From Proteiniphilum sp. (lineage in GTDB: Bacteria > Bacteroidota > Bacteroidia > Bacteroidales > Dysgonomonadaceae): a stretch of DNA of 6,359 nucleotides. The stretch is taken from contig JAISZV010000106.1 in NCBI GenBank assembly GCA_031284475.1, positions 1 through 6,359 on the forward strand. The letters run 5' to 3'. The notes under the pieces were generated by a model. That model did no database searches. It worked only from the letters and a program-made list of their open reading frames with translations, and was not told where the DNA came from. Both the position numbers and the translations under genes were made by a program. Of this stretch, positions 5,774 to 6,359 are shown piece after piece (the stretch's first letter is position 1; each line of letters opens with the position of its first letter).

Positions 5774-6359
5774 ATGAAAGGAATAATTTATAATTCAGTT
5801 ATTACCGGATACTTACAGAGGTGGTACAGAGAATACGGACGTGATTTGCCGTGGCGCGAAACCGCCGATCCTTATAAGATATGGATATCGGAAATAATTT
5901 TACAGCAAACAAGAGTTGCGCAAGGCAAAGAGTACTATTTTCGGTTCATCGGGAGATTTCCCAACATAGAGTCTCTTGCCGCAGCAAAAGAAGACGAGGT
6001 ATTGAAATTATGGCAGGGTTTAGGCTATTATACCCGTGCCCGCAATTTGCATGCCGCAGCAAAACAAGTGATGAGCGCTTTCAACGGTATATTTCCATCC
6101 ACTTATTCCGATATCATCTCTCTGAGAGGGGTGGGCGAATATACAGCGGCTGCGATTTCGTCGATCGTCTTCAATGAACCGCACGCAGTGGTGGACGGCA
6201 ATGTATTCCGGGTAATCGCCCGTCTATTCGGCATTGAATTGTCCATACACACTTCGGAGGGGAAAAAGGTGATTAAAGAGATAGCACAGTCCCTTCTCGA
6301 TCTTAACGATCCCGGAAAATACAACCAGGCCGTCATGGATTTCGGCGCTTTGGTCTGCA
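5774..6359 (+). CDS. mutY: A/G-specific adenine DNA glycosylase MutY (3' end outside window)
   Basis: MutY removes adenine mispaired with 8-oxoguanine, preventing G:C to T:A mutations. The window holds the first 195 residues of what is usually a protein of about 350. LPWRETADPYKIWISEIILQ (residues 25-44) contains the catalytic Glu40, equivalent to E. coli Glu37. LWQGLGYYTRARNL (79-92) is a conserved helix pair. LRGVGEYTAAAI (117-128) is the helix-hairpin-helix, and Val-Val-Asp141-Gly-Asn contains the catalytic Asp (E. coli Asp138). The last complete codon is Cys195, equivalent to the first 4Fe-4S ligand (E. coli Cys192), so the rest of the cluster and the 8-oxoG-recognising C-terminal domain are not visible. 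I prefer the ATG at 5774; an in-frame ATG at 5744 would add ten residues but leave almost no leader after the predicted promoter. It is divergent from HU. Confidence 0.96.
   Translation, partial: MKGIIYNSVITGYLQRWYREYGRDLPWRETADPYKIWISEIILQQTRVAQGKEYYFRFIGRFPNIESLAAAKEDEVLKLWQGLGYYTRARNLHAAAKQVMSAFNGIFPSTYSDIISLRGVGEYTAAAISSIVFNEPHAVVDGNVFRVIARLFGIELSIHTSEGKKVIKEIAQSLLDLNDPGKYNQAVMDFGALVC

Noticed and set aside
5744..5776. Alternative mutY start at the in-frame ATG 5744, adding ten residues
   Set aside because: It would sit only a few bases after the predicted transcription start, and the extra residues do not resemble the usual short MutY N-terminus. It remains possible if the promoter is elsewhere.
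5763..5777. Four-codon frame (M-E-K-Q) whose TGA overlaps the mutY ATG as ATGA, suggestive of translational coupling
   Set aside because: Far too short to judge. A similar four-codon frame occurs by chance at 296-310 before the beta-barrel gene.

Overview
The window looks like a piece of a Bacteroidota chromosome, most likely order Bacteroidales. The grounds are the protein types (a Bacteroidales-style RNase G that starts V/M-T-S-E, an HU with the clade's Arg-Asn-Ile-Ser arm, a small outer-membrane beta-barrel), promoters that match the Bacteroidota TTG / TAnnTTTG pattern, and the general lack of Shine-Dalgarno sequences. Base composition is moderate in genes and strongly AT-rich between them. 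I see no insertion sequence, CRISPR array, tRNA or rRNA. This is mostly core-genome housekeeping DNA.

Left part (1-3163, + strand). The window opens with the last 69 codons of a gene whose helical, lysine-rich tail resembles the C-terminus of Rpn-type PD-(D/E)XK nuclease/putative transposase proteins. After a short promoter region comes a 204-residue secreted beta-barrel protein. Three bases later comes priA, the primosomal replication-restart helicase (741 aa), complete with Walker A, DEEH, eight zinc cysteines and the QAAGRAGR helicase motif.

Middle (3164-3305). priA converges on rng. The gap carries a strong hairpin that can stop transcription in both directions, a second hairpin suited to stopping the rng transcript, and a 34-base imperfect direct repeat whose first copy includes the end of priA.

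Right part (3306-5448, - strand). Read on the minus strand the order is HU (93 aa), then a 30-codon gene for an extremely basic protein of the AURKAIP1/COX24 (mS38/bS22-like) type, then rng (RNase G, 522 aa, GTG start). The 30-codon gene is very easy to miss and is the main discovery here. It has an excellent Shine-Dalgarno sequence, which is striking in a phylum that rarely uses them. A 172-base leader with several hairpins separates it from rng, and part of this leader is complementary to the rng start region. A probable small-subunit ribosomal protein next to an rRNA-maturation RNase suggests a ribosome-biogenesis operon headed by HU.

Far right (5449-6359). A 325-base AT-rich divergent intergenic region holds matching promoters for the HU operon (leftward) and for mutY (rightward). 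mutY encodes the adenine DNA glycosylase that removes A opposite 8-oxoguanine. It runs off the window at the codon for its first iron-sulfur cysteine.
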